From Pyropia yezoensis (lineage: Eukaryota > Rhodophyta > Bangiophyceae > Bangiales > Bangiaceae), in assembly GCA_009829735.1 (NCBI GenBank), contig CM020619.1, positions 10,406,375-10,470,374 on the forward strand: 64,000 nt of DNA, in the 5' to 3' direction. Numbering within the stretch: position 1 is the first letter of the stretch; each line of letters opens with the position of its first letter. This document shows positions 1-10,771 of the stretch, piece by piece. Below the pieces are notes generated by a model, which saw only the letters and a list, made by a program, of their open reading frames with translations, made no database searches and was not told the DNA's origin. The position numbers and the translations under genes were made by a program.

Positions 1-1771
1 TGCAGCTTTGGTGGGGGTCGCGGGGGCAGACAAGCCGCCTGCCGCCACCGCCTCGCCCGACTGCTTCTCCCCTCATGCTCGCGCGTCGCGGCGAAGGCGC
101 GGATCCTGCATAACGCCGCGCCTGAGGTGGCCCACTTGCGCGCTACGGCGGTGGCGGCAGCGCCGACGGCGACGGCGATGGGGTGGGGAACTGGGGTGCG
201 TCCGCCCCCCCTGCCGCCGCTGCTGTGGCCACCGACGGGGCATGCGCGACCGGCCGCCGCGCTGCTGGCCGCCGCTCAGGTGCGGCTGCAGGCCTAGCTC
301 CACCGCCTCGACGCGGGGTTCCTGCCGATGGCGCGGGAGGCGGTCCCCGCAGACGGGGTAGGCGCGGTTGGAGGGGCGGAGGGGGTCGGCAGGTCGTGGG
401 CGTCGCCCGCAGTGGGGTGGCGAGGCGGTCGATGCGGCGGCGGCCAGCCGCCGGGCGCTCATCGCGTTCGACGCGCTCCGCAAGGGGTGCTGCTGCCGCC
501 GCGCGACGACGATGGGACGCCCACCAAGGGTCGCTCACCGGTATCGCAGGCCCCAGCGGCGGGGCGCAGTGTCGGCGACGACGTCCGCGGCAGCTGCTGC
601 ACCGCGTGTGGTGGCGTGCGTTATACTAGCGTGCCTGCCGGGCGGTGGGGGTGGTCGTCGACGGCAGCTTTTTCTACGCGGCCCTCTGGTTGTCGGCGCA
701 AGGCGGTGCCGCGGGCCCGGGGCCCGCGCCCGGTCCTCCCCCACGCGCCTTGAGCGGACGAACCCGGCTGCCGCTTAAGCCTGAGATCGTAACCGTCTTT
801 GGCCTGGAGCGCCTGCTGCCGTGGCACGTCACTACTGGGCGACCGCCGCCTATCTGGGAGTCCCTCCGCCATCGGGTTTTGCCGCCAGCGATAGAGCCTC
901 CGCTGTCGGGGGCCGCCGTTGCCGTACCCGAGGGGGGGGGGGGGGGGGGCACAACCATCACCTCTGCTGCCGCTATCGTTGCCGCGGCTACCGCTACCGC
1001 CGCGTCGGACGGCTGCGGAGGTGGTGGCCGCATCCTCTGCGACCGGGTCAGCGGCATGCGGGCGGCGGGAGCGGCACCTGCGTCGATCGTGGTTGCCAGC
1101 GCCGCTAGCGCCGCCGCCGGCTACTGCGGGCGTGCCAACGCGGGGGCCGTGGGTGGCAACCACCTCTACCGCGGCCGCTTGCCTGTTGCTCTCACTGGGG
1201 CAGACGCATGCAGCGGGGGGTGCGGACGTCGGCACCCCTTCTGCCACCTCGGCAGCCGTGGCAGTGCGGTGGCTGGTCGGCGCCGTCGGGGCGGGCGGCA
1301 GCGGCCGCCGCGTCGTCGGCGGCAGATGAGGGTTAGCTGTGGGGTGGCTCTCCCCGCGCGGCTCCGTTTGCCCCACGGCCCCGAGGCCGAGGCAGTGTGC
1401 GTTGCGTCAGTGCTGCTAGCGGCGCTTGCGCGACTTGCGGCGCCGCAGGGACGGCCGCGCAGACGGATTTTGACGCCACTGCCACCACAGCGGCGGCGGC
1501 GGCGGTAGTGGAGGCGGTGGGGTCAATTGTTACCGCTTCGCCGTAAGGGTGTGGCTGCGGCAGTCTTGTGGGGGTGGCGGACAAGGTGGTGGCGGTGTCT
1601 CCTGCCATGGGGGAGGGAGGGTCGGCCGCGGAATGACCGGGTCGGCTGCCCCACGTCCTCCGCCGGCGGCCAACTCGGGCCCGCCGACAGTCGGTCGGGC
1701 CCATCTATACGAACCTCCCAGCTGCTCAGGCGTGAACCCTAGGACAACACAACTAAAGCCACAGTATATTG
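1..1771. other. GC-rich stretch without recognisable gene
   Basis: This stretch is open in several frames on both strands at once, which is what very high GC content does by itself. The conceptual proteins are Arg/Pro/Ala/Gly-rich with no conserved motif. A run of 18 G lies near 932-949. It resembles the low-complexity blocks near 54-58 kb and 60.6-61.9 kb in composition. I see no gene I can support. Confidence 0.5.
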
Positions 1772-1838
1772 TCATCGCGCTGCTGCATTGTTATGTACAG
1801 CGCGTCGCGCTACTACGTGTGCCGTAGCAGCGCGATGA
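1772..1838. repeat. Inverted repeat (hairpin) downstream of the NLR-like gene
   Basis: Arms at 1772-1786 (tcatcgcgctgctgc) and 1824-1838 (gtagcagcgcgatga) pair over 15 bp with one G-T mismatch across a 37-nt loop. An inner alternative pairing uses cgcgctactacg and cgtagcagcgcg. It lies about 450 bp beyond the stop codon of the minus-strand NLR-like gene. It may be a 3' UTR structure or a mobile-element remnant. Confidence 0.5.
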
Positions 1839-2294
1839 TCAGTGCAGGGAAGGCCCAAATATCGGGGCATGGGAGAACGACAAGCTGACAGAGAAAAAGT
1901 GTAAATATATGAGACACGCAGAGTCAAACGTGCGCAGCACGCCGGTATAAAACGCAGCCGGGACGACAGCAGCTGCCACCAGCTTGGCATAGGCGGCAGC
2001 TGTCGCGTCGCCGAGCCCAGAGCATGGTGAACGCGTGGGGCACGCACTTCATAGCGCACAACATCTGTGTTCAAAGGCCAACCATGCGGAGGCGCCCGAC
2101 GCAAAAGGCGGGCAGCGCGAGGCCCAAACAGCTTACTCGCACACCAACGATGAATAAAAGTCTCAACAGAGAATGCTTCGGTCGTCGAGCCCTCTGGTCG
2201 AGCCCTCTGAATCGCTTGCGTCTCTCACGACAAGCAAAAAAGACTCTCCCTCGCCGTGGAGGCACTTGGGTGGCCGTCAATGAGCGCCGCCACA

Positions 2295-5200
2295 TCAGCC
2301 ATCTCCACAGTCCGGCTCAGCCGGCACCAGCGCCTCGTCCAACTTGCCCATGTCCTTCAGCACACCGGCGATGTTGTGCCGCGTCGTTGCCAAGCTCGGG
2401 TGGCCGTCACCGAGCGCCACCACTTCCGCCTTTTCGACCGCCCGATACAGCACCAGCGCCTCGTCCAACTTGCCCATATCCTTCAGCACACCGGCGATGT
2501 TGTGCCGCGTCGTTGCCAAGCTCGGGTGGCCGTCGCCGAGCGCCACCACTTGGGCCTTTTCGACCGCCAGATACAGCACCAGCGCCTCGTCCAACTTGCC
2601 CATGTCCTTCAGCACACCGGCGATGTTGTGCCGCGTCGTTGCCAAGCTCGGGTGGCCGCCGCCGAGCACCACCACTCTTACCTTCTCGACCGCCCGATAC
2701 AGCACCAGCGCCTCGTCCAACTTGCCCATGTCCTTCAGCACACCGGCGATGTTGTGCCGCGTCGTTGCCAAGCTCGGGTGGCCGTCACCGAGCGCCACCA
2801 CTCTTACCTTCTCGACCGCCCGATACAGCACCAGCGCCTCGTCCAACTTGCCCATGTCCTTCAGCACACTGGCGATGTTGTGCCGCGTCGTTGCCAAGCT
2901 CGGGTGGCCGTCGCCGAGCGCCACCACTTGGGCCTTTTCGACCGCCCGATACAGCACCAGCGCCTCGTCCAACTTGCCCATGTGCTGCAGCACACCGGCG
3001 ATGTTGTGCCGCGTCGTTGCCAAGCTCGGGTGGCCGTCACCGAGCGCCACCACTTCCGCCTTTTCGACCGCCCGATACAGCACCAGCGCCTCGTCCAACT
3101 TGCCCATGTCCTTCAGCACACCGGCGATGTTGTGCCGCGTCGTTGCCAAGCTCGGGTGGCCGTCGCCGAGCGCCACCACTTGGGCCTTTTCGACCGCCCG
3201 ATACAGCACCAGCGCCTCGTCCAACTTGCCCATGTGCTGCAGCACACTGGCGATGTTGGCCCGCGTCGTTGCCAAGCTCGGGTGGCCGTCACCGAGCGCC
3301 ACCACTTCCGCCTTTTCGACCGCCCGATACAGCACCAGCGCCTCGTCCAACTTGCCCATATCCTTCAGCACACCGGCGATGTTGTGCCGCGTCGTTGCCA
3401 AGCTCGGGTGGCCGTCGCCGAGCGCCACCACTTGGGCCTTTTCGACCGCCAGATACAGCACCAGCGCCTCGTCCAACTTGCCCATGTCCTTCAGCACACT
3501 GGCGATGTTGTGCCGCGTCGTTGCCAAGCTCGGGTGGCCGCCGCCGAGCACCACCACTCTTACCTTCTCGACCGCCCGATACAGCACCAGCGCCTCGTCC
3601 AACTTGCCCATGTCCTTCAGCACACCGGCGATGTTGTGCCGCGTCGTTGCCAAGCTCGGGTGGCCGTCACCGAGCGCCACCACTCTTACCTTCTCGACCG
3701 CCCGATACAGCACCAGCGCCTCGTCCAACTTGCCCATGTCCTTCAGCACACTGGCGATGTTGTGCCGCGTCGTTGCCAAGCTCGGGTGGCCGTCGCCGAG
3801 CGCCACCACTTGGGCCTTTTCGACCGCCCGATACAGCACCAGCGCCTCGTCCAACTTGCCCATGTGCTGCAGCACACCGGCGATGTTGTGCCGCGTCGTT
3901 GCCAAGCTCGGGTGGCCGTCACCGAGCGCCACCACTTCCGCCTTTTCGACCGCCCGATACAGCACCAGCGCCTCGTCCAACTTGCCCATGTCCTTCAGCA
4001 CACCGGCGATGTTGTGCCGCGTCGTTGCCAAGCTCGGGTGGCCGTCGCCGAGCGCCACCACTTGGGCCTTTTCGACCGCCCGATACAGCACCAGCGCCTC
4101 GTCCAACTTGCCCATGTGCTGCAGCACACTGGCGATGTTGGCCCGCGTCGTTGCCAAACTCGGGTGGCCGTCACCAAGCGCCACCACTTCCGCCTTTTCG
4201 ACCGCCCGATACAGCACCAGCGCCTCGTCCAACTTGCCCATGTCCGTGAGCACGCCCGCGATGTTGTGCCGCGTCGTTGCCAAGCTCGGGTGGCCGTCGC
4301 CGAGCGCCACCACTTCCGCCTTTTCGACGGCCCGATACAGCACCAGCGCCTCGTCCAACTTGCCCATGTCCTTCAGCACACCGCCAATAGAGGACCGCGC
4401 TTTGAGCGTCGGACTCTCCTCAGGCCCAAAGATTGCGCTCATTTCGGATGCGAGTGTGCGCGACCACAGCAAGGCTGCAGAGAATGCAGCGGTGGCGATG
4501 TAATACTCACGTAAAAGCTTCATGAGCGCCCACCGCGCGCTTTCCGTCGATCGGTTGGCGGCTTCTGCAAGTGTGTCCACGACCATGTTATTCAGCAAGG
4601 CCTCGGCGTGAGTTGCGACGACACGCACTGGCACCCAAGTCTCTTGATTCGAGTCTGAGAAGTGCCGAGTAAAAAAAAGCATGTCGGCAAGCAGCTCATC
4701 CGCCACACGCTTCCGCTCGTCTGTGCCCATCCGCCCCAGAGCAATACTCTGCACGAGCCGGTGGATGCTTAGAAAGCCAACATCAGGGTAGGACACAATG
4801 GAAAAGTCGCATAGCCGATCGGTCTCAGCGCCACGGAGCAGTGCGTCCCGCGGCACCCGGTCCGGGGCCAGCATGGCCAGCCGATGGAGAGAGGCGCGGT
4901 TTTCCGCATCGAGCTCATCCAATATCATGAGCACTGCGCCAATGACCGACTCCGGACGCCAGTAGTCATTAAGCCCGACCATGTTCAACGCGCGCGCAGA
5001 CGAAACTTGGCCCTGCACACGCTCGAGCACTTCCGCAAACCCCAAGTCGTTGCGCCTTGCGTAGGACGCCAGGACGTGTACGGCCAACGGGAGGCGGCCG
5101 ACCTCATTACACAAATCCATGGCGTGCCGCATGGCGGCGCCGTCAGTTGCCATGCAGCTGACCAACTGCAACAGCGCCAGTGACTCTTCCATGGTGAAGG

Positions 5201-6850
5201 GATCCAGCGGTAGCACGGTGGTGGTGGGGAAACGGTTCTTGTCCCGCGCGGTGACGAGGGAGTGGCAACCGGGACCCTGTGGCACGAACTCTTTCAGGCC
5301 TTGAAAGTCATTGGCATTGTCAAACACCAGGAGCGTGCGGACGCTGGGGCGAGCCTCCAAGTAGGCCATGACCAAAAGCGCCTCGTCGCGCCTCGAATGG
5401 TCGGGATTCGCCGGCAGGAAGACACCAAGCCATTTGCCGAGAGCGACCAAGTCAGCCTCCAAGTCGCTTATGTGCTCCGCACGGAGCCACGCGATGATGT
5501 TGTAGATGCCAATCCGCTCTTGCCCGGTTGCCCACTTGACCGCAAGAGAGCTCTTGCCAACGCCAGGGAGACCCGTGGACGCCACCACCGCCGCGCCCTT
5601 CGCCTGAATTATTTCCGTCAACTCCTCCAGCGAATCCTGTCTGCCGACGAAGAACTTGGGCACCTGTGGCAGGTGGAAAGCCCGCACCCTCTGGTGCACG
5701 ACTGGCGCAAGGTCGTGCCACGGGGAAGCGTCGCCCAGTCGATCGTGGATGACGGACAGCAGCACTGCGTGCTTGACGACCCCCTCGGCCTTTACATGGA
5801 CGGCAAACGCTGGTCGGAGGGGAGGGCCCAAGGAGGTTAACAGAACGACAGTACATGCATGGTGGGCACGTAACGGCGACCGGCATTAAACGGAAACGCG
5901 TGGGAGAGGATGGTGGCGTGGTTAGTCAAAGAGAGCAAGTGCGACACGCCTTTGGGCACTCCACGGCAATCCGGCCACACCCGCAATAGAGGAGCCGATG
6001 GGTCACCGACACCCAATGACACCGGCGATGCACTGTATACTCCTCCCTCTCCACCTCACATCCCCGCCTCTCCCGACGTACCATGGCAGTTGGCGTCAAC
6101 AAGCATGCCACCGGAGGAGCCGCGCGCCGTCTGCGCCGAGTACCGCACCTCCCAAGACCGCGAAACGGTGGACAAGGACGAATCGTTGGTGCACAGCCGC
6201 GCGCGGGGATCCAATACGACATGCGCGTTCCCCTCCGGATGGTGTAACAACGAGTAGTGGCCGTAACCGCCAACGTCGGAGAAACGCCTGGTGTCCAGCC
6301 AGCACGGAACAGGTCGAGCAGGGAAGTTCCGCCCCGCCGGCAAGACTACGACAGCCACGTCGGGCGGCCCAGGCGCCCCGTCATCTGGAGCTGCTGGGGC
6401 CAGCAGGGCTCGCGCGTCGGACAAATCAACCGTCATGCCACCAGGGAAGGTAGCCGTCACCTTGCCTTTGAAAGGCCTCTCCGCTTCTCCGTCCTCTCCA
6501 GCCAAGGCATACTGGAGAACGTGGCGGGCCGTCACAAGCGCCGCAGTTCGGTCGTTGCGCACCACCCAGCCCGTGCCCACCTTCCCGGCTTCTAAAAGAC
6601 AGACCGAATCCTTGCAGGCCTCGATCTTCCACGTCCACTCCTTGTTGAGTGTATCCGCCGGCGAGCCGCCACTCGTTTGGCACACCGGCGCGGAAGAGCC
6701 GCCCGTTGGCGCGCTGGAGCTGCTGGAGGTGCACAGCTCCGGTAGCTTCCTCACGCGCTCGTCGCTGGCCAGCGGCGACACAGCCCCGGCTGAATTGCTC
6801 GCTGGCGCGTCAGAGTCGCCCATCCACAGGTGGCTGAGACGGCCGCCCAT
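2295..6850 (-). CDS. NLR-like STAND protein: trypsin-like protease, NB-ARC ATPase, kinesin-light-chain-type TPR array
   Basis: Two exons are proposed: 6850-6082 and 5809-2295, with a 272-bp GT-AG intron (donor gtacgt, acceptor ccgaccag). The junction is phase-compatible and rebuilds the protease strand after the active-site loop. The product would be 1,427 residues. Residues about 85-266 form a trypsin-like domain with His110 (TARHV), Asp164 (PPDVAVV) and Ser246 (GSSGG). The NB-ARC follows with P-loop GLPGVGKSS (336-344), Walker B RTLLVFDNAND, SLVTARD, GRLPLAVH and an IHRLVQ element at the MHD position. From residue 738 come 16 TPRs of 42 residues (MGKLDEALVLYRAVEK...). No signal peptide is visible, so it is probably cytosolic. 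Expected role (inference): ligand-sensing, ATP-switched signalling or immune ATPase with a protease effector. The second exon has no usable in-frame ATG before the P-loop, which supports splicing. The first ATG of exon 1 is at 6850, but an upstream exon is possible. The last TPR breaks off after MGKLDEALV. Confidence 0.8.
2352..4367 (-). repeat. Tandem array of sixteen 126-bp TPR-encoding units
   Basis: Sixteen exact 126-bp units encode the TPRs. Units differ at only a few codons: AEVV, AQVV or VRVV after VEK; RANI or RHNI; IAGVLKD, IASVLKD or IASVLQH. Units 2-8 (4241-3360) and 9-15 (3359-2478) form the same ordered series, giving an 882-bp higher-order duplication with only about three base differences that I could find. 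A partial 17th unit lies at 2351-2320. Confidence 0.95.
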
Positions 6851-6855
6851 CCCAA

Positions 6856-8110
6856 ACTCCAAAGGTCGAACGCTGGGATGCTGTCGCCCGGGTCCGTCCA
6901 CGCCTTCAGGGTGCGGCGCCCCCCCTCCCTGGCCCTAGACGTCGCTGGCAGCGCTCGTTGGTGCGCCGGCGGGCAGCGGGTCGGGAGCATGTAGCGCACG
7001 ATGGTGACGGGGTTGCAGCCGCTCTGGGTGTGGCGACGGCTGATATGGAAATCCAGCTGGGGCCCAGCGAAGCTCGCGTTTTTTTCGTGGGCGTGGCGCA
7101 CCGTCGTTGGCCCGTCCAGCTGTCACCACAGCGATGTAGGACAGCCAGCGCAGAACCCTGTCAAACGCATTGTTGCAGACACATCCTCGCGGCGCATTGT
7201 TGCAGACAGCATCGCGGCCTGGTCTGAATGTCTATCTAGGCAAGTCACTGCGATCTCGCTCCCTGCCGTTCCGAGACGCTGGCAATTCAACTAGTGACGA
7301 TGTTATGCGAGCTAGCTACCAGAAGTCATCTATGCGATCGTCGATACGATCGATAGGATCTGCTGGACCGGCGGGAAATTGCATGATCCGGCGAGGGCTG
7401 GTGCGGTCGCCTGCAGGCTACGCTCGCACCGTGCTCTGGAATACTGCTCAAACGAAGGATGGGAAACTACCAATAACGACCGTTAACCAACAGTAGTTGA
7501 GATAGTCATCAAAACTGATCAGCGAAAACGCAATGCTCTGACTCAAAAAAAACTAAAGGGAGCGACCAAAAAACGTGTCGACAACCGCCACAGACCTATT
7601 GTTCGAAGCTTTCCTTCAGTACTTCGTCATGAGACGAAAAGAAAATCGGCTACTTCATGGAACATGTACGCTGCGATAAACGTCCGCAATAATCATCTGG
7701 ACAGAGAAGAAAATCTCCGGCCGGCGAATCGACTGCAAGAAAGCTGCCGAGTCTCTGAAGCTTGCAGCGACTCTAGAACTATGGAAATCAGTAGCATTTT
7801 CCAGTAGTACATCGGACGCCAATCGAGCGACTTTCACAAGTTGCCAGTCACACGGATGAAAATTTTATTTAATAGCATGACGAAAAAGAGCTCTTTAACA
7901 CGGGACGAAAAGAGGAGTCACAAGTACTGCATGACGAGTCCGACAAAAACTTCGGGGATCAGATTATCCAGGAAGCCTGAGCCCCGAACCCTGCTTCAAG
8001 ATCTATCTCATGCATCAAGGCAGACAAGATAAAGGCTTTCCCCAGCGAAACCCTTTGAGCAGCACTCCGAAAACCTGCTCTTCGTATTCCCCAGTGTGAA
8101 AATGATATTA
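6856..8110. other. No gene recognised; mobile-element debris
   Basis: GC content falls sharply from about 7.2 kb and short reading frames replace the long ones typical of the rest of the window. A few short stretches look protein-like, for example HDEKELFNTG in one frame near 7878, but all stop quickly. I read it as old transposon sequence. An upstream exon of the NLR-like gene could lie at 6860-7100. Confidence 0.4.
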
Positions 8111-8427
8111 TACCACGAATTGATGTACCACAACGGGGTCATCCGGCGCGAAAAAGCGTTGGACATTGCGTGTGGCTCGCCAGAGGGCCCACTCAACGTC
8201 TCAAGTCTGACTGATACGGATATGGAAGGAGTTTGAATTCAACATGTCGCGTTCTCAGATCGTTGCCTTCAACGAAAACACTTTTGAGTGAATTTGGCTT
8301 GGTTCAAGGCAACGCTCGCAACCCTTGCCTGGAGGGGGGTGTACTCACAGTGGGCAATTGTTTTGGTGCCACCTCTCTTCCAGAAGACACAATCGTGTCC
8401 AGACGCAGCTTTCTTGCTGCATTCGAG
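8111..8427 (+). repeat. Dispersed repeat, uninterrupted copy
   Basis: Part A (8111-8217) recurs at 9800-9906 with only a few differences. Part B (8218-8427) recurs at 10577-10771. In this copy A and B are contiguous through ctgactgatacggatatgg. Part A translates as YHELMYHNGVIRREKALD then IACGSPEGPLNVSSLTDT, largely preserved in the other copy, so it is probably a decayed coding piece of a transposon of unknown family. Confidence 0.8.
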
Positions 8428-8642
8428 TCTTGTGCCGCACGTGCATGTGCACATTGCTGGTTTCGGAATTCTGTATTGGGGGACTGAGACTGACTCTCTC
8501 AGAGAGACGCTCAGCCAATCAGAATCGCTCCTAGGACCGACTCCTGTACCGATGTGCCCCCACAGGCTGGAATCGCTCTTGCTTATTCTCATCTTTCCAT
8601 GGAAGCAAGTGGTCCTGCCAAGATCTCCTCGAACGGGCCTGC

Positions 8643-8815
8643 TGACAGTGAAAACCCCACAATTTGTGTATCTCAGCATCTGAGAAGAAATAGTTGAGGT
8701 ACTCTGTGGCCGCATCTATGAGACAATCGTTGGTGACAGTGAGAACATCTTAGCTTCTAAAAAGACATAGTTGGGGTACTCTGTGGCCGTATCTACGAGA
8801 CAATCGTTGGTAGCT
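8643..8815 (+). repeat. Degenerate tandem duplication, about 77-91 bp unit
   Basis: The segment around 8691-8733 (tagttgaggtactctgtggc...) is repeated at 8768-8810 (tagttggggtactctgtggc...) with scattered substitutions. The preceding gacagtga segment is also duplicated. It lies in the mobile-element-rich interval. Confidence 0.75.
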
Positions 8816-9799
8816 CGAGCAGCTGCTAGCAGTTTTTAGCCAACGGGGTGCCTTCACTTATCAGAAATTGTCTTTCTGTCTCGGTCTCCGCCTTCCAGGA
8901 CAGAGTTTAGCAACCGGCAATAGCATAACCTGGTGGACCCAGCGGTGACATCCTAGTGTGCTGAAAGCAAGAACATCTCGACGAGAAGCGCAGACCCAAT
9001 GCCTAAAGGTATATCTCAGGCTATTAGGCGCGTGATATTGTTGCTGTGCAGCAACGACTGGTTCTCGGGTGGGCCTGAGACTTGGCACACGGCGTCAGGA
9101 TGACCCTCCCGTGGTGGCAGTATGAAAAACCCGAGCGAGAATGATGCCGAGCTCGCTGTACAGGGTCGGATGGCAGGCCGGTGAAGCGCACATGCTGGAG
9201 CCCTCCAAAGCAAGCGTACGCCCAAACTTTGAGTTGAAAGATATTTTATGCGGATCAACGTTCTGTCAGCACTCAGTGACGCCCTCAGTGCGCCCTGAGG
9301 CGGACGTATATTCAAAGGTGGCCCCCCTCAATTCAATTTCATGAAATCTTGCTCGTATCGGATCACGCAACGGACGGCGCTTCAGCATGCGGGGAGGTCC
9401 GTTGAAGGACGTACGAGCTGTTTTTTCATCCGGTCACTGCTTCCAGCCTTTGTGTATGTCTATTGCGCCTTTTTGGCAACCTCGCCACGTTGTAAGTCTG
9501 ATACTCAGAAGCCAGGTAGCGACGAACGTGCAGAAAAGTCGTGCAGAGCGCGCCAGTCGATGTCTTGATGTCGCCCTTGGTGTGACGGACGCCTCTCGCC
9601 GATCGCGTCTTCATACACTTCTGCTGGCGCAAAGACTGGTGTTGCTCATCGGCCTTATTGCATGAGATACACCTTTAGTACCCAACACGTCGTTCACTTG
9701 CAGGCTGAGTCGGGTTGCGATATTCAACCGAGTATCTGCAGAAGTGTCACCGGCAGCGTCAGTTTAAGGAACCTCGATTGTTGAATTCTATGGAATCCA
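8816..9799. other. No gene recognised
   Basis: Moderate-GC sequence with only short reading frames on both strands and no conserved motif. It lies between two copies of the same repeat and is probably remnant mobile DNA. Confidence 0.4.
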
Positions 9800-9905
9800 T
9801 ACCACGAAATGATGTACCACAACGGGGTCATCCGGCGCGAAAAAGCGTTGGACATTGCGTGTGGCTCGCCAGAGGGCCCACTCAACGTCTTAAGTCTGAC
9901 TGATA
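9800..9905 (+). repeat. Dispersed repeat part A, second copy (5' of insertion)
   Basis: Nearly identical to 8111-8216. The encoded peptide PYHEMMYHNGVIRREKALD then IACGSPEGPLNVLSLTDT is preserved. The copy stops at the TA dinucleotide 9904-9905, where the element at 9906-10573 begins. Confidence 0.85.
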
Positions 9906-10573
9906 CAGTAGTTATTGGACTATGTCCGGCTGGGTTATATGTGGTCCACATATAACCCAGCCGCACTCGCACGAGGGAAACTATCCATTTATGAAGAGAA
10001 GTCTCTATCCCACCGGAATTCGAATGCGGACACCCACAAATTAGGACTGGCCAGAAACACAATTGCTGTTCTGGTCAAACACGGTGCGCACGGACGCGAC
10101 ACCCCACCGCCGTCACCACCACCGTCTCAGACATTGTCACCTTTATGGCGAACGCGACCATCTTAGAGGAGTTCGAGGGTGTGGGTGACTCGGAGCGGGA
10201 GGTGGCGGCAAGACAGTGGTTGACAGCTGAGGAGGACATAGAGGCTATTGGCGCCACAGTGGACATGGTGGTACTGAGCGAGGAGGCCAAGGACGAGTGA
10301 GCCCTGTGCGTGAGAGTGTGCTATGAACCTGTCGTTTACCTTTGCGCTGGACACGGTCCCCCCGTGGAGCGTGTTTGACCCCCGGCTTGTGACTTGTCCG
10401 CAGGGCGACCGCTCAGCAGCAACTCCATCTCTGCACCAGTGACCAAATTGTATACACATTTATTAGAAGGACTGGTCCGACACCAGCAACAGTCCTTCAA
10501 TCTTGGCATATAGTCTAAAATAAAAGTGGGCTACTTTCCCAGATGACCCCCACATATAACCCCGTACGCACTG
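9906..10573 (+). mobile_element. Tc1/mariner/pogo-type element, internally deleted, TA target duplication
   Basis: The 668-bp element begins CAGTAG and ends CACTG, flanked on both sides by TA (9904-9905 and 10574-10575). The uninterrupted copy at 8111-8427 reads ctgactgaTAcgga across the same site, so it serves as a paralogous empty site. Both ends carry gggttatatgtgg in inverted orientation (9932-9944 and 10551-10563). A short plus-strand frame ending at 10300 (from MANATILEEFEGVGD at 10145, preceded by DIVTF) is acidic and could be the C-terminal tail of a transposase. No DDE core remains. Assignment to the superfamily rests on CAGT ends plus TA duplication. Confidence 0.75.
9929..9963. repeat. 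Perfect 17-bp palindrome inside the element
   Basis: ggctgggttatatgtgg is followed by one t and then its exact reverse complement. The same arm sequence recurs once near the opposite end of the element. It may be a subterminal transposase-binding structure. Confidence 0.85.
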
Positions 10574-10576
10574 TAC

Positions 10577-10771
10577 GGACATGGAAGGAGTTTGAATTCA
10601 ACATGTCGCGTTCTCAGATCGTTATCTTCAAGGTACATATTTGAGTGAGTTTGGCTTGGCTGAAGGCAACTCTCGCAACCCGGACTGGATGGGGGTGTGC
10701 TCACTTGTTTTGGTGCCACTTGACTTCTCTCTTCCAGAAGACACGATCGTGTCCAATCTGCATCTTTCTTG
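10577..10771 (+). repeat. Dispersed repeat part B, second copy (3' of insertion)
   Basis: Matches 8218-8427 from ggacatggaaggagtttgaa through cagaagacacgatcgtgtcc and ctttcttgc, with several indels. Its end abuts the C-terminal homology of the pseudouridine synthase relic, suggesting the repeat landed on or truncated that gene. Confidence 0.8.

Noticed and set aside
2352..4367. Direct repeats considered as a CRISPR array or satellite
   Set aside because: No unique spacers. Units are contiguous, exactly 126 bp and encode TPRs in frame with an NB-ARC domain.
2024..4514. Plus-strand open frames of over 700 codons opposite the TPR array
   Set aside because: They repeat with the same 126-bp period and merely mirror the GC-rich TPR codons. 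The minus frame has recognisable TPR sequence and domain context.
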